From: Gp6-AA40 sp963723495
GTDB lineage: Bacteria; Acidobacteriota; Vicinamibacteria; Vicinamibacterales; UBA2999
Direction: 5' to 3'
Assembly: GCA_963723495.1 (NCBI GenBank)
Contig: CAVRQR010000009.1
Coordinates: 124,001 to 188,000, forward strand
Length of the DNA stretch: 64,000 nucleotides
Shown piece by piece: positions 1 to 9,260 of this stretch (position 1 is the first letter of the stretch; every line of letters begins with the position of its first letter). The position numbers and the translations under genes were made by a program. The notes beneath the pieces were generated by a model. The model made no database searches and was not told where the DNA came from. It worked only from the letters and a program-made list of their open reading frames with translations.

Positions 1-780
1 TACGAACGCCACCCGGAATGGTATCCCTATCGCCGGGACTGGCTGAGGCGCGCCTTTTACCGGCGCAGTGCTCGCGCGGCTGCTCACGTCGTGACCGATT
101 CGGAGTTCTCGCGCGGTGAGATCGCTGCGGCGTACGACGTCCCACTCGATCGAATTACCGTCGCGCCGCTTGGGGCGTCGACGGGATTTGGCGAGGCTAC
201 ACAGACGACGTTACCGGAGGGGACAGTCGTCCCCTATCTCCTGCACGTCGGCGACCTTCACGAGCGACGGAACCTCATGGTCGTAGCCCAGGCGCTCATC
301 GACGCGAGGCGACGACTGGACATGCCCTCCTTGTCTCTCGTGCTGGCGGGCATCGATCGCGGAATCGGCGACCGTCTCATTTCGTTTGCGACGGATCGTG
401 GCGCACCCGACGCGGTGGTGCGGCTCGGTGCGGTATCCGAGCCGGTACTGCGCGCGCTTTATCACCATGCTGCCGCGCTGGTGTATCCCTCTCGCTACGA
501 GGGATTCGGACTGCCGCTCGTTGAAGCGATGGCGAGCGGTACACCGGTTCTCGCGTCCCGTGCGGCATCCATCCCTGAGGTCGTTGGAGAGTCGGGCGTG
601 CTGCTCGATCCAGACAACTCCGGACGTTGGGCCGATGCGATCGTCGACGTGATGAGCGACGCCAAGCTGAGAGCGCGGTTGCGCTCGGACGGTCTGGCGC
701 GCGCCGCGATGTTCACATGGGAGAGGACCGCGCGAATCACGTTTGCCGTGTATGAACGTGTCGCGAACGGCGTGGCCTGA
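1..780 (+). CDS. Glycosyltransferase family 4, C-terminal part (cut by window start)
   Basis: The frame is open from base 1, so the gene begins before the window. The visible 259 residues are the nucleotide-sugar-binding half of a GT-B glycosyltransferase. A strand reading LLHVGDLHERRN opens the Rossmann domain. The family signature EGFGLPLVEAMASGTPV follows, with the Glu pair expected to hold the donor nucleotide, and then PEVVGESGVLLDP. GT4 enzymes transfer sugars from nucleotide donors during O-antigen or exopolysaccharide assembly at the inner membrane face. Its TGA overlaps the next ATG by one base, so it is probably co-translated with the two GT2 genes. The acceptor and sugar cannot be told from sequence. 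Confidence 0.9.
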   Translation, partial: YERHPEWYPYRRDWLRRAFYRRSARAAAHVVTDSEFSRGEIAAAYDVPLDRITVAPLGASTGFGEATQTTLPEGTVVPYLLHVGDLHERRNLMVVAQALIDARRRLDMPSLSLVLAGIDRGIGDRLISFATDRGAPDAVVRLGAVSEPVLRALYHHAAALVYPSRYEGFGLPLVEAMASGTPVLASRAASIPEVVGESGVLLDPDNSGRWADAIVDVMSDAKLRARLRSDGLARAAMFTWERTARITFAVYERVANGVA

Positions 781-1793
781 TGCCGGGTTCTCCTGATCCT
801 CTCGTCTCGGTCGTCATCGTCACGTGGAATGGACGGCAGTACCTCGACGCGTGCCTCGAGGCGGTTGCCGCGCAGCATGGAGTCTCCACGGAGACGATCC
901 TTGTCGACAACGGGTCGAACGACGGAACCGTCGCCTACGTGCGAGAACGATTCCCGTCGATACATGTGATCGCATTGCCGGAGAACCGTGGGTTCGCCGG
1001 AGGTAATAACGCCGGGGTCCGCGCGGCGCGCGGCCGCTACATTGCGCTGCTGAACAATGATGCGGTGCCTGAACCTGGTTGGCTGCAGGCACTGCTCGCG
1101 GGACTGAGCGAAGATGCGGGATTCGCCCTGGTCACGTCCCGCATCGTCTACATGCACGACCCAGGACTAATCGACAGCGCCGGCGACGGCATGCTCGCGT
1201 CGGGAGGGGCGTTCAAGCGTCACCACGGTGCGAGTGTCGAGCTCGCGCGCGAGTCGATCGAAGTGTTTGGTGTGTGCGGCGCGGCGTGCCTGATGCCACG
1301 GCGCGTCTTCGATGAGCTGGGCGGGCTCGACGAGGACTTCTTCGTCTCGCACGAAGACGTGGACCTTTCGTATCGCGCCCGACTGCTCGGCTATCGCTGC
1401 CGGTATGTGGCCAACGCCGTCGTCCGTCATCACGGGAGCGTGACGATCGGCCGGGTCAGCGGGTTCGCGGTCTTCCAGGGGCAGCGGAACCTCGAGTGGT
1501 TGTACATCAAGAACACGCCGTTCACGCTCCTGCTCACGACGTTGCCCAGCCACCTGCTTTACACGGCTGCGGCCTGTGTGCACTTCGCTCGCAGTGGCGC
1601 ACTTGTTCCCTTTATCCGGGCAAAACTCGCGGCGGTTGCCGGAATGCCCAGGGCGTTGCGGAAGCGTCGGCGTGTGCAGCAGACTCGCCGCGTAGGCGCC
1701 GCTGCGTTGCGCCCATTGCTCGAAACGCGTTGGCTGTCCACCAAGCTGCGCGAAAAGCGGTTCGACGCCGAACTGGCGGGAGGCCGCCGATGA
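780..1793 (+). CDS. Glycosyltransferase family 2 (rhamnosyltransferase-like)
   Basis: A 337-residue GT-A fold enzyme. It starts with a VVIVTWNGRQYLDACLEA strand-helix. The nucleotide-binding region has NRGFAGGNNAG and NNDAVPEPGW, the latter in the place of the DxD metal site. Later comes the acidic motif HEDVDLSYRARLLGY typical of this family. A hydrophobic stretch near residues 250-270 suggests membrane association. The start overlaps the stop of the upstream GT4 and the stop overlaps the ATG of the next GT2, so three transferases form one translationally coupled block. This fits stepwise assembly of a polysaccharide repeat unit. Family assignment is firm; the specific sugar is not. Confidence 0.9.
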   Translation: MPGSPDPLVSVVIVTWNGRQYLDACLEAVAAQHGVSTETILVDNGSNDGTVAYVRERFPSIHVIALPENRGFAGGNNAGVRAARGRYIALLNNDAVPEPGWLQALLAGLSEDAGFALVTSRIVYMHDPGLIDSAGDGMLASGGAFKRHHGASVELARESIEVFGVCGAACLMPRRVFDELGGLDEDFFVSHEDVDLSYRARLLGYRCRYVANAVVRHHGSVTIGRVSGFAVFQGQRNLEWLYIKNTPFTLLLTTLPSHLLYTAAACVHFARSGALVPFIRAKLAAVAGMPRALRKRRRVQQTRRVGAAALRPLLETRWLSTKLREKRFDAELAGGRR

Positions 1794-2658
1794 CGCCGGA
1801 GGTTTCGGCGATTCTGGTGAACTACAACGCCGGGGCCGAACTGGCTCTTGCGCTCGAGTCGATCCGGGCTGACTGTGCGCAGATCCCCTGGGAAGCGGTA
1901 GTCGTCGACAATGCCTCCGCTGATGGCAGCGCCGGCGTGGTGGAAAGCTTTCCGTACGCGAGGCTCGATTCGAAACGCGGCCAACGTCGGGTTCGGCCGG
2001 GCCGTCAACCAGGCGGCTGCTGTCGCGAAGTCACCGCTGCTCCTGTTGATCAATCCGGACTGCCGGTTGATGCCAGGTGCGATATCGACGTTGCGTTCCG
2101 TGCTCGATACCGAGGCGTCCTGTGCGGTTGTCGGGCCGGGGATTCTCGATCCCGACGGCAAGGTGCAGGGGAGTGCGCGCGGTGACCCGGACATGCTGAC
2201 AGGACTCTTTGGCCGTACCGGCGCGCTTCGTGTCCTGCTGCCGTTTCTTCCAGTGGCTCGGCGCAATGTGGTGGTGGAGGACGCCGTTCGCACCGGCGCC
2301 TCGAGCATCGTCGTGGATTGGCTCTCTGGCGCGTGCATGCTCGTCCGTCGAGACGCGTTCATGGAGACGGGCGGATTCGACGAGCGTTTCTTCCTGTATT
2401 GGGAGGATGCCGACCTGTGCCGGAGGCTTCGGGCACGCGGCCATCACGTTCGGTACGTGCCGGGTGCCTCTGCGGTTCATCAGAGTCGGTCGATCGAGTC
2501 GGACCGCGCGGCGGTCGTCCATTCGCGCATTTCATGCGAGCGCGTATCTGTACTACGCCACGCACGTCGCCCCAGGCGCCCTGAATCCGCGACGGCTCCT
2601 CGCGAAGGCGTTGCTCGGTGCGCGTTGCTGGTGGCAGCTGCGTGCTGAAAGAGGTTGA
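1790..2658 (+). CDS. Glycosyltransferase family 2, interrupted by two frameshifts
   Basis: The ATG at 1790 overlaps the previous TGA. The protein begins MTPEVSAILVNYNAGAELA and runs in frame to VESFPYARL near 1966. It continues one frame over as IRNAANVGFGRAVNQ, through INPDCRLMPGA (DxD region) and FLYWEDADLCRRLRARG. Near 2520 it shifts again into AFHASAYLYYATHVAP and ends at 2658. Both breaks look like one extra base, and the homology-like sequence continues across each, so this is a complete GT2 of about 288 residues with two indels. These could be sequencing errors or a recent pseudogene. It closes the three-gene transferase block. Confidence 0.75.
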
Positions 2659-2799
2659 CGGAGTTGTCGGAGAATACGGATCGCCGCGAAGGCACGAAGA
2701 CACGAAGCCGTGCACGGAGGTGACGCGGGCGGCACGTCGTCTCCGCGTCTCGGCGGCGAACCGTGACTTCGTTGTGGCTCGGTAAACTCTTCCACTTTG

Positions 2800-3765
2800 A
2801 TGCCCCAAACGAAGTACGAGCCGCGCGTGCTGGTTCGCCGGATCGACCACCGCAAGCCGAGGCTGCTGACGATGGTCACGCACGGTCTGGCCAGCGTCGT
2901 GCTCGTGCCCTCATACGCACTGGCGGCTGCAGCGATTGGCACACCTGGTGTGCGATTTCATCTGGACGCTGTGGGGGTCGCGCTTCGTCTCGTCGCGCGC
3001 GGCGGTGCTGGGCTGGCGGCGCAGGCGGGACGGCTCGCTCTGTATCCGATGGACTCGACGCGCTACTTCGAGTTCGATTGGATCTGGTCGCGGCTCCAGC
3101 GACTGGGGCACCTGCGCAGGTATCTCGACGTCTCGTCGCCCCGATTCCTGCCGCTGACCTACGTGCGGCGCTCCGGCGTTGAGCACGCCTGCTTCGTGAA
3201 TCCTGACAAGGCCGATCTCGCGAACACCGAGCGATGGGCGGCGGCGTTGTCGCTATCGCACCGATGCCGCTTCATCCCCGCGCCCATCGAATCCACTGCA
3301 CTCGGCGATGAGCGTTTCGATGCCATCACGTCGATATCGGTCTTCGAGCACATTGCCGACGAGAAACCGGCGCTCGAGAACGTCAGGCGTCTGCTCGCGC
3401 CCGGAGGGTCGCTGTTGATAACGCTGCCGTGCGCGGCTTCCGGCTACGACCAGTACCGCGACTACGACGAATACAACCTCAGCACACCTGATTCGGAGGG
3501 GCGCTACTTCTTCCAGCGCTTCTACGATGGGTCCTCACTTCGCTCCCGTGTGTTCTCCGTCCTCGGCGAGCCACGCCAGATGACGGTATACGGGGAAAGT
3601 GAGCCCGGATTCTTCGGACGTAACGCACAACAGAAGATGCGGGGGCTCCCTTACCCCTTCTGGCGTGAGGGGTACATGATGGGCCGCCACTTTCAGATCT
3701 ATCCGTCGATCGACGCCCTGCCAGGAGAGGGAGTGGTCGCGCTGGAGTTCGTCGGGGCAAGCTAG
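2800..3765 (+). CDS. Class I SAM-dependent methyltransferase
   Basis: About 321 residues from the ATG at 2800; a TTG one codon earlier is less likely. A Methyltransf_11-type core is visible in the middle: ERFDAITSISVFEHIADEK corresponds to the motif II/post-II region, followed by NVRRLLAPGGSLLITLPCA. The usual glycine-rich SAM loop is weak, because the region before it (VNPDKADLANTE) is atypical. The N-terminus has a hydrophobic helix and no clear signal peptide. It sits directly after glycosyltransferases on the same strand, so methylation of a sugar or glycan end is a reasonable guess, but the substrate is unknown. Confidence 0.7.
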   Translation: MPQTKYEPRVLVRRIDHRKPRLLTMVTHGLASVVLVPSYALAAAAIGTPGVRFHLDAVGVALRLVARGGAGLAAQAGRLALYPMDSTRYFEFDWIWSRLQRLGHLRRYLDVSSPRFLPLTYVRRSGVEHACFVNPDKADLANTERWAAALSLSHRCRFIPAPIESTALGDERFDAITSISVFEHIADEKPALENVRRLLAPGGSLLITLPCAASGYDQYRDYDEYNLSTPDSEGRYFFQRFYDGSSLRSRVFSVLGEPRQMTVYGESEPGFFGRNAQQKMRGLPYPFWREGYMMGRHFQIYPSIDALPGEGVVALEFVGAS

Positions 3766-3801
3766 CCCCAGAGCCCACAGCCTCTCGAGAGCTGCGCCCG
3801 T

Positions 3802-3880
3802 CCACTCCCAACTGTCAAACTCCAATTCCCAACGAATCGGGCCTTTTGGGGGTTGGGAGTTGGCGATTGGGCGTTGACGC
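3802..3880. repeat. Intergenic inverted repeat between convergent genes
   Basis: The left arm (3802-3833) contains CTCCAATTCCCAAC and the right arm (3852-3880) contains GTTGGGAGTTGGCGATTG. The arms are imperfectly complementary over about 30 bases around a short loop with TTTTGGGGG. It lies between the 3' ends of the methyltransferase and the convergent lhgO-like gene, so it may terminate both. A related element built from the same GTTGGGAG words occurs at 19026-19097, also between convergent genes. Confidence 0.55.
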
Positions 3881-3898
3881 GTGTTTCAGCACCCCCCG

Positions 3899-4990
3899 CT
3901 AGAGAGTCTCGTCCACCAGATCCGCCACCTGCTCCGCAATCGACAGACACGCCGTCAGGCCCGGTGACTCGATGCCTGCCGCATGAACCAGTCGCGGGTT
4001 CTCTGCGTCCCTCTCGATCATGAAATCCGAGTACGACACGTCAGGAGGGTGGAGCTTTGGGCGAATGCCGCTTCCGCCAAGCCGGAGGTCGTCGAGCGTG
4101 ATCTCCGGCAGCAGCTTCTTCGCTGGTTCGAGGAACTCCTCGACCGGGATACGGTCGTTCTCGTAGTCGTCCTTCCGATCCTGGTAGCGAGCCGTCGGTC
4201 CGAGCGTGACGTTGCCGCCGATCGTCTTGGTGATGTGCACCCCAAGTCCGTGTGTGTGAGGCAGGGGATAGACCAGCCCGTTCACCATGTCGCGCTTGGA
4301 TGGCACCAGTTCCGCGTACTCACCACGGCACGGATAGATCTGGAAGCGTCGGCCTCCGAGCAGTGCCGACACATCGTCCGCGTACAGGCCAGCTGCGTTC
4401 ACGACAGAACGTGCCGAGATCGATTCAGCCGGTGTGCGAAGGACTACGCCATCGGAAATGACCTCCGCGCCTACCAGCGGCGATCCCGGAAGCACGAAGG
4501 CGTCCTGTTCGGCGCAAAGTCTGGCCAGCGTATGGATCAGCGCTTCGGCCTCGACCATGCCCGTGTTCGGTGAGAAGAGCGCCACTCTCACCTTGAGATG
4601 CGGCTCACGTTTCCGTATGAACGCCTGCTCGACGATTTCCATGTCTTCCACGCCGTTGTCGATCGCCCGCGCCAGGAGCGCCTCAAGCCCCTGAACCTCG
4701 TGTTCGTCGTGCGCGACGATCAACTTGCCGGTTCGGCGATGAGGGACGTTGTGGCGGGCGCAGAAGTCATAGAGCATTCGTGCGCCATTCACGCAGTGTC
4801 GTGCCTTGAGGCTTTCCTGCGGGTAGTAAAGTCCGGCGTGAATCACCTGACTGTTGTGCGTGCTCGTGCCCAGGCCCGGACGCGGTTCGCGTTCCAGTAC
4901 GCAGACGCTTCGTCCGCGGTTCGCGACGGCCAGGGCCGCGGCCAGGCCTACCACGCCCGCGCCAATGACTGCAGTATCGATCTGTTCCAT
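3899..4990 (-). CDS. lhgO: L-2-hydroxyglutarate oxidase-like FAD enzyme
   Basis: The ATG at 4990 gives 363 residues, normal for this family. An upstream in-frame extension is possible but would run into the divergent gene. The protein starts MEQIDTAVIGAGVVGL, a Rossmann GxGxxG for FAD, and continues with STHNSQVIHAGLYYP, RTGKLIVAHD, NAAGLYADDVSALL and GLGVHITKTIGGNVTLGP. All of these are characteristic of L-2-hydroxyglutarate dehydrogenases/oxidases of the DAO superfamily. It would oxidise L-2-hydroxyglutarate to 2-oxoglutarate and pass electrons to quinone. It stands alone on the minus strand inside a polysaccharide region, divergent from the rmlD-like gene 97 bp away. Confidence 0.88.
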   Translation of the reverse strand: MEQIDTAVIGAGVVGLAAALAVANRGRSVCVLEREPRPGLGTSTHNSQVIHAGLYYPQESLKARHCVNGARMLYDFCARHNVPHRRTGKLIVAHDEHEVQGLEALLARAIDNGVEDMEIVEQAFIRKREPHLKVRVALFSPNTGMVEAEALIHTLARLCAEQDAFVLPGSPLVGAEVISDGVVLRTPAESISARSVVNAAGLYADDVSALLGGRRFQIYPCRGEYAELVPSKRDMVNGLVYPLPHTHGLGVHITKTIGGNVTLGPTARYQDRKDDYENDRIPVEEFLEPAKKLLPEITLDDLRLGGSGIRPKLHPPDVSYSDFMIERDAENPRLVHAAGIESPGLTACLSIAEQVADLVDETL

Positions 4991-5087
4991 CCGTGTGTCT
5001 GTGGCGATGCCGAAGAGACTGACAGCCAGCCCAGGGTTTTCGGGATTGCGAGGACGAGCCCCTGCTGGCTGGAGTACCGATGAGAGG

Positions 5088-6006
5088 ATGCTCTCGCCGC
5101 CGCCGGCTCCCAGTGTACCAGTCGCGGGTTCCACTCCGATCAGTCGGGTGCTCATCACTGGCACTCATGGGCAACTGGGCGCAACGATGGTTCGTGCATT
5201 TGCGGATCTTGAAGTCACTGCGCACACCCGATCAACCCTTGATGTGACCGAGGCGGTAGCGGTCGACCAGGCCGTCAGGAGCGCTGCCCCGCATCTGATC
5301 GTGAACTGCGCCGCGTTCAACGATGTGGACGGCGCGGAGGATCGCGCGGCGGAGGCACTGGCGGTCAATGCGTTCGCGGTGCGCAATCTTGCCCGCGCCG
5401 CTGACGATATCGGCGCCGTGCTGGTTCACTACAGCACCGACTTCGTCTTCGATGGTTCGGCGAACACTCCCTACAGCGAGACTGCGCGCCCATCACCCCG
5501 TGGCACGTATGCCGCATCGAAGCTGTTGGGCGAATGGTTCGCGCTTGAAGCACCCGGCGCGTACGTCCTGCGCGTCGAGAGCCTTTTTGGGTCTCCCGCC
5601 AACTGGACCGGCCGCCGCGGCACGCTCGACGGCATCGTCGCCAACCTGGAGCAGGGTCGCGAAGTGCGAGCGCTCACGGATCGCGTAGTCTCACCCGGCT
5701 ACGTTGCCGACATTGCCCAGGCGACCCGTCACTTGGCCATGTCGAATGCTGCGCCCGGGCTCTACCACTGCGTGAACGCAGGTCACGCGACCTGGTACGA
5801 AGTCGCCCGCGAAGTGGCGACGATCATCGGCAAGCCGCAGCCCAATCTCGTCCCCGCGACCATGGACCAGGTGAAGCTGAAGGCGCCAGCGCCCGCGGTA
5901 CTGTGCGCTGTCCATCGACAAGTTGACCGCCACAGGCTTCACGATGCCGACGTGGCAGGACGCGCTGCGCCGGTGGCTCGCCGGCGCGGGCGCGTTGAGA
6001 ACGTAG
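5088..6006 (+). CDS. RmlD-like NDP-4-keto-6-deoxysugar reductase (one frameshift)
   Basis: An SDR-fold reductase of about 305 residues. It shows VLITGTHGQLGATMVRAF (NAD(P)-binding GxxGxxG), LIVNCAAFNDVDGAED, HYSTDFVFDGSANTPY and the catalytic YAASK. Near 5890 one base is gained and the true C-terminus continues in another frame as CALSIDKLTATGFTMPTW, ending with TAG at 6004-6006. The start is set at the ATG 5088. It lies 14 bp before GDP-mannose 4,6-dehydratase, so it may reduce the product of that enzyme, giving a GDP-6-deoxyhexose such as GDP-D-rhamnose, rather than a dTDP-sugar. That is inferred from context. Confidence 0.8.
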
Positions 6007-6020
6007 AATGAAGGGCATTC

Positions 6021-7019
6021 ATGCGTAGACGAGCGATCATTACCGGGGTCACGGGCCAGGATGGCTCGTACCTCGCGGAATTGCTTCTCGAGAAAGGGTA
6101 CAAAGTCATTGGCGTGGTTCGGCGCTCGAGCGCGCCCAACCTGTGGCGAATCGAGCATCTCCTCGATCGCGTATCGCTGAGGCCCGCCGACCTGCTCGAC
6201 CAGCTCTCACTGCTGCGCCTCATCCAGGACGTCAAACCGCACGAGATCTACAACCTGGCGGCAATGTCGTTCGTGCCAGCATCGTGGGACCAGCCGCTGC
6301 TGACGGGTGACTACAACTCGATGGGAGTCACACGTCTCCTCGAGGCGATCCGACACGTCGACACGTCGATCAAGTTGTATCAGGCATCTTCCAGCGAGAT
6401 GTACGGCCGGGTGCGCGAGGTGCCGCAGACCGAGTTGACACCGTTCTACCCGCGCAGTCCGTACGGTGTGTCGAAGGTGTTCGGTCACTACATCACGGTG
6501 AACTACCGCGAGAGCTACAACATGTTCGCCGTGTCCGGCATCCTCTTCAATCACGAGTCGCCCCGTCGCGGTCTGGAGTTCGTGACGCGAAAGGTCACCG
6601 ACGGTGTGGCGCGCATCAAGCTCGGGTTGTCCGACCACCTGCCGCTTGGCAACCTCGACGCGTGCCGCGATTGGGGATTTGCCGGCGACTACGTGCGCGC
6701 CATGTGGATGATGCTGCAACAGGATCGGGCCGACGACTATGTCATCGCGACCGGCGTTACGCATTCGGTCCGACAGTTGGTCGAGACGGCATTCGCACAT
6801 GCGGGTCTCGATTGGCAGAAGTACGTGCGGATCGATCCGGCGTTCCTTCGCCCGGCGGAGGTCGATCACCTGATTGGCGATGCTTCCAAGGCGAAGCGAG
6901 TGTTCGGTTGGGAGCCGTCGGTGTCCTTCGAGCAGTTGGTCGCGATGATGGTCGATGCCGATATCAAGGCTCTGTCAGGATCGTCTCGCAACACCGCATC
7001 GGCGTGGACTCCTCGCTGA
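6021..7019 (+). CDS. gmd: GDP-mannose 4,6-dehydratase
   Basis: 332 residues and intact. The N-terminus AIITGVTGQDGSYLAELLL carries the extended-SDR GxxGxxG that binds NADP. YQASSSEMYGRVREVPQTE and SPYGVSKVFGHYITVNYRE hold the catalytic Ser/Glu and the Tyr-x3-Lys. FNHESPRRGLEFVTRKV and WGFAGDYVRAMWMMLQ are specific to GMD. It converts GDP-D-mannose to GDP-4-keto-6-deoxy-D-mannose, the entry to GDP-fucose, GDP-D-rhamnose and GDP-perosamine. With the preceding reductase it forms a two-step pathway supplying the nearby glycosyltransferases. Confidence 0.95.
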   Translation: MRRRAIITGVTGQDGSYLAELLLEKGYKVIGVVRRSSAPNLWRIEHLLDRVSLRPADLLDQLSLLRLIQDVKPHEIYNLAAMSFVPASWDQPLLTGDYNSMGVTRLLEAIRHVDTSIKLYQASSSEMYGRVREVPQTELTPFYPRSPYGVSKVFGHYITVNYRESYNMFAVSGILFNHESPRRGLEFVTRKVTDGVARIKLGLSDHLPLGNLDACRDWGFAGDYVRAMWMMLQQDRADDYVIATGVTHSVRQLVETAFAHAGLDWQKYVRIDPAFLRPAEVDHLIGDASKAKRVFGWEPSVSFEQLVAMMVDADIKALSGSSRNTASAWTPR

Positions 7020-7065
7020 CGTGCGTCGTCGTGTCCGGCCTCAGCCGGGGCCATAAAGAGGTGTC

Positions 7066-8013
7066 ATGATGCGCGGTTCGGCAGCTGCGGTTTTAGTTCT
7101 GGCGGCGCTGGTGACCGCATCCACATGGTCGCCTGGCCGTGGCGTCGGACTCGCGCAGAGCGTCACACCTGCGACAGCGGCGGAACCGCTCGCCGGTGCG
7201 ATTGATGTCCACGTCCACAGCTACCCCGACGATCGGCCCAGGTCCATTCATGCCATCGACGTGGCCAAGCTGGCGCGCACACGCGGTATGCGCGCGATCG
7301 TCCTCAAGAACCACTACGAATCGACTGCCGGTACTGCGTATCTCGTGCGACAGGTGGTACCCGACATCGAGGTATTCGGTGGCATCGCGCTGAACCTGAC
7401 AGTTGGAGGCATCAACCCTGCGGCGGTTGAGCACATGAGCCGTATGTCGGGCAGCTGGGGGCGGGTGGTCTGGATGCCGACCTTCGACGCGGAGAACCAG
7501 GTTCGCACGTCGAAGGAGAACCGCCCGTATGTGTCCGTCTCACGGAACGGTGAGTTGCTCCCCGAAGTGAAGTCCGTGATTGCGCTCATCGCCAAGCACG
7601 GCCTGGTGCTGGCGACTGGCCACTCCACTCCGGCCGAGGGGCTCATGCTCCTGCGCGAGGCACGTCAGCAAGGCGTCCGGCAGATGATCGTCACGCACGC
7701 GATCAATTCGCCCGTGCAGATGAACACCGCTCAATTGAAGGAAGCTGCGTCGCTCGGAGCCTTCATCGAGTTCGTGGGCGGCGCGCCGGAGGGGCAGGGA
7801 GCGGCCGCCCGTCTGGATGGAATCGCGAGGGCGATCAGAGAGGTCGGCGCGGCCTCATCGATCCTGTCATCCGACCTCGGTCAGCAGGGAAATCCCCTGC
7901 CGCCGGACGGCTTCGGTACCTTCATCCAGGCGCTCCGGTCGCGTGGCTTCAGCGATCGTGACCTGGACACGATGTCTAAGCAGAACCCGGCGAAGCTGCT
8001 GGGGCTGCCGTAA
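7066..8013 (+). CDS. DUF6282-type metal-dependent hydrolase, exported
   Basis: 315 residues with an N-terminal signal peptide (hydrophobic VLVLAALVTASTWSPG). The mature part starts AIDVHVHSYPDDRPRS, whose HxH pattern resembles the first metal ligands of amidohydrolase TIM barrels. Then come IVLKNHYESTAGTAYL, LATGHSTPAEGLML and IVTHAINSP, which supply further histidines, and SDLGQQGNPLPPDGF with the late Asp. This matches the DUF6282 family of putative periplasmic hydrolases; the substrate is unknown. An imperfect GTCCGGC/GCCGG hairpin lies just upstream (7033-7050). Confidence 0.75.
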   Translation: MMRGSAAAVLVLAALVTASTWSPGRGVGLAQSVTPATAAEPLAGAIDVHVHSYPDDRPRSIHAIDVAKLARTRGMRAIVLKNHYESTAGTAYLVRQVVPDIEVFGGIALNLTVGGINPAAVEHMSRMSGSWGRVVWMPTFDAENQVRTSKENRPYVSVSRNGELLPEVKSVIALIAKHGLVLATGHSTPAEGLMLLREARQQGVRQMIVTHAINSPVQMNTAQLKEAASLGAFIEFVGGAPEGQGAAARLDGIARAIREVGAASSILSSDLGQQGNPLPPDGFGTFIQALRSRGFSDRDLDTMSKQNPAKLLGLP

Positions 8014-8166
8014 TCGGCGGGTCTAAAGACCGCTGACGATCCAACTGCAGCGTCTGACCGAATCCCGCGAAACGGCCGCGGGGACATCCTCGTAAAGCTG
8101 ACGAGGCGCTCCTCGTTCGCGTAACCAAGAGGACGGAGGCGATGTGCGGGAAGCGTTGACGCGGCG

Positions 8167-8943
8167 CTACCGTCCGATGACGCCCTCGAGCGGGCTGCTG
8201 GCCGTCGCGTACATCTTCCGAGGGATTCGTCCAGAGAGAAAGGCGAGACGCCCGGCGATGACGGCATGCTTCATCGCTTCGGCCATGGCCACCGGCTGCT
8301 CCGCCCCGGCGATCGCTGTATTCATCAGCACGCCGTCGGCACCCAGCTCCATTGCCAGTGCGGCATCCGAGGCGGTGCCGACGCCGGCGTCCACGATCAC
8401 GGGGACCTTGGAGAACTCGCGGATGATGCGGATGTTGTTCGCGTTCTGAATGCCGAGACCCGAGCCGATCGGCGCTCCGAGCGGCATCACGGCTGACGCG
8501 CCTGCGTCTTCGAGCTTGCGGCACGTGACCGGGTCATCATTCGTGTAGGGGAGAACGATGAAGCCTTCCTTGACCAGGACACGTGTCGCTTCGATGAGGG
8601 CCTCGTTGTCAGGAAAGAGCGTCCGTTCGTCGCCGATGACTTCGAGCTTCACCCAGTTCGACAGACCGGCTTCACGTCCCAGCCGTGCCGTCCGAATCGC
8701 ATCGTCGGCGGTGTAGCAGCCTGCGGTATTCGGCAGGATGAAGATCGAGCTGTCGATGTAGTCGAGGAGCGACTCCTTCGATCGATCGGAGATGTTCACG
8801 CGCCGCACGGCGACGGTCACCATCTCGGCACCGGACGCAGCATGTGCCTGCGCCATCACTGCATGAGAAGGGTACTTGCCTGTGCCGACGATGAGGCGTG
8901 ATTTGAACGTACGGCCGGCGATGACAAACGGCGTATCAGTCAA
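8167..8943 (-). CDS. thiG: Thiazole synthase
   Basis: 258 residues, full length for ThiG. The start is a TTG at 8943, directly after the TAG of thiS, with a GGAGG about 7 bases upstream inside the thiS end that supports this start. Landmarks are FKSRLIVGTGKYPSHAVM, VAVRRVNISD (the Lys/Arg region), LLPNTAGCYTADDA-like NTAGC, VKLEVIGDERTLFPD with the Schiff-base lysine region, and PVIVDAGVGTASDAALAMELG. It makes the thiamin thiazole phosphate from deoxyxylulose phosphate, dehydroglycine or iminoglycine, and ThiS thiocarboxylate. It is co-transcribed with thiS; no other thiamin genes are in view. Confidence 0.95.
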   Translation of the reverse strand: MTDTPFVIAGRTFKSRLIVGTGKYPSHAVMAQAHAASGAEMVTVAVRRVNISDRSKESLLDYIDSSIFILPNTAGCYTADDAIRTARLGREAGLSNWVKLEVIGDERTLFPDNEALIEATRVLVKEGFIVLPYTNDDPVTCRKLEDAGASAVMPLGAPIGSGLGIQNANNIRIIREFSKVPVIVDAGVGTASDAALAMELGADGVLMNTAIAGAEQPVAMAEAMKHAVIAGRLAFLSGRIPRKMYATASSPLEGVIGR

Positions 8944-9144
8944 CTATCCGCCTCCAACGAAATTGACGATCTCCAAGGTGTCGCCTTCGTCGATGAGCGT
9001 GTCCGAATACGTCTGCCGCTTGATGATGTTCAGGTTGTGTTCAACCGCCACGCGTCTCGGATCGATGTCGAGCTGCGCCAGCAGCGCGGCGACTGACATC
9101 GCACTGTCGAGCTCGAAGCGTTCGCCGTTGAGTGTGATCGTCAC
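8944..9144 (-). CDS. thiS: Sulfur carrier protein ThiS
   Basis: A 66-residue ubiquitin-fold carrier starting at GTG 9144 (MTITLNGERFELDS). The core is VAALLAQLDIDPRRVAVEHN and the C-terminus is IVNFVGGG. The terminal Gly-Gly is the site thiocarboxylated for thiazole synthesis, although here three glycines end the chain. The ORF stays open upstream, so the start is chosen by family length. The stop abuts the TTG of thiG, giving a classic thiS-thiG operon. Confidence 0.92.
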   Translation of the reverse strand: MTITLNGERFELDSAMSVAALLAQLDIDPRRVAVEHNLNIIKRQTYSDTLIDEGDTLEIVNFVGGG

Positions 9145-9260
9145 TGTAACCAGGCCCGACTGGAAAGGCGTCGAATGAGCGGAATCTCTGCGTATCTCAG
9201 CGTACTGCCCGAGAATCCGGCAAGTCAAGGTAAGCTCGGAATGGAACGGGGTGAATCGTG

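Noticed and set aside
495..1157. 220-residue open frame on the minus strand over the first glycosyltransferases
   Set aside because: It lies opposite two clear glycosyltransferase genes, shows no motif, and has the Arg/Ser-rich make-up of antisense frames in GC-rich DNA.
1559..2362. Long minus-strand frame over the second GT2 gene
   Set aside because: Antisense to the recognisable GT2 protein and without motifs.
2685..2712. GAAGGCACGAAGACACGAAG repeat-like tract
   Set aside because: A short low-complexity tract seen once here; too little to call a repeat family from this window.
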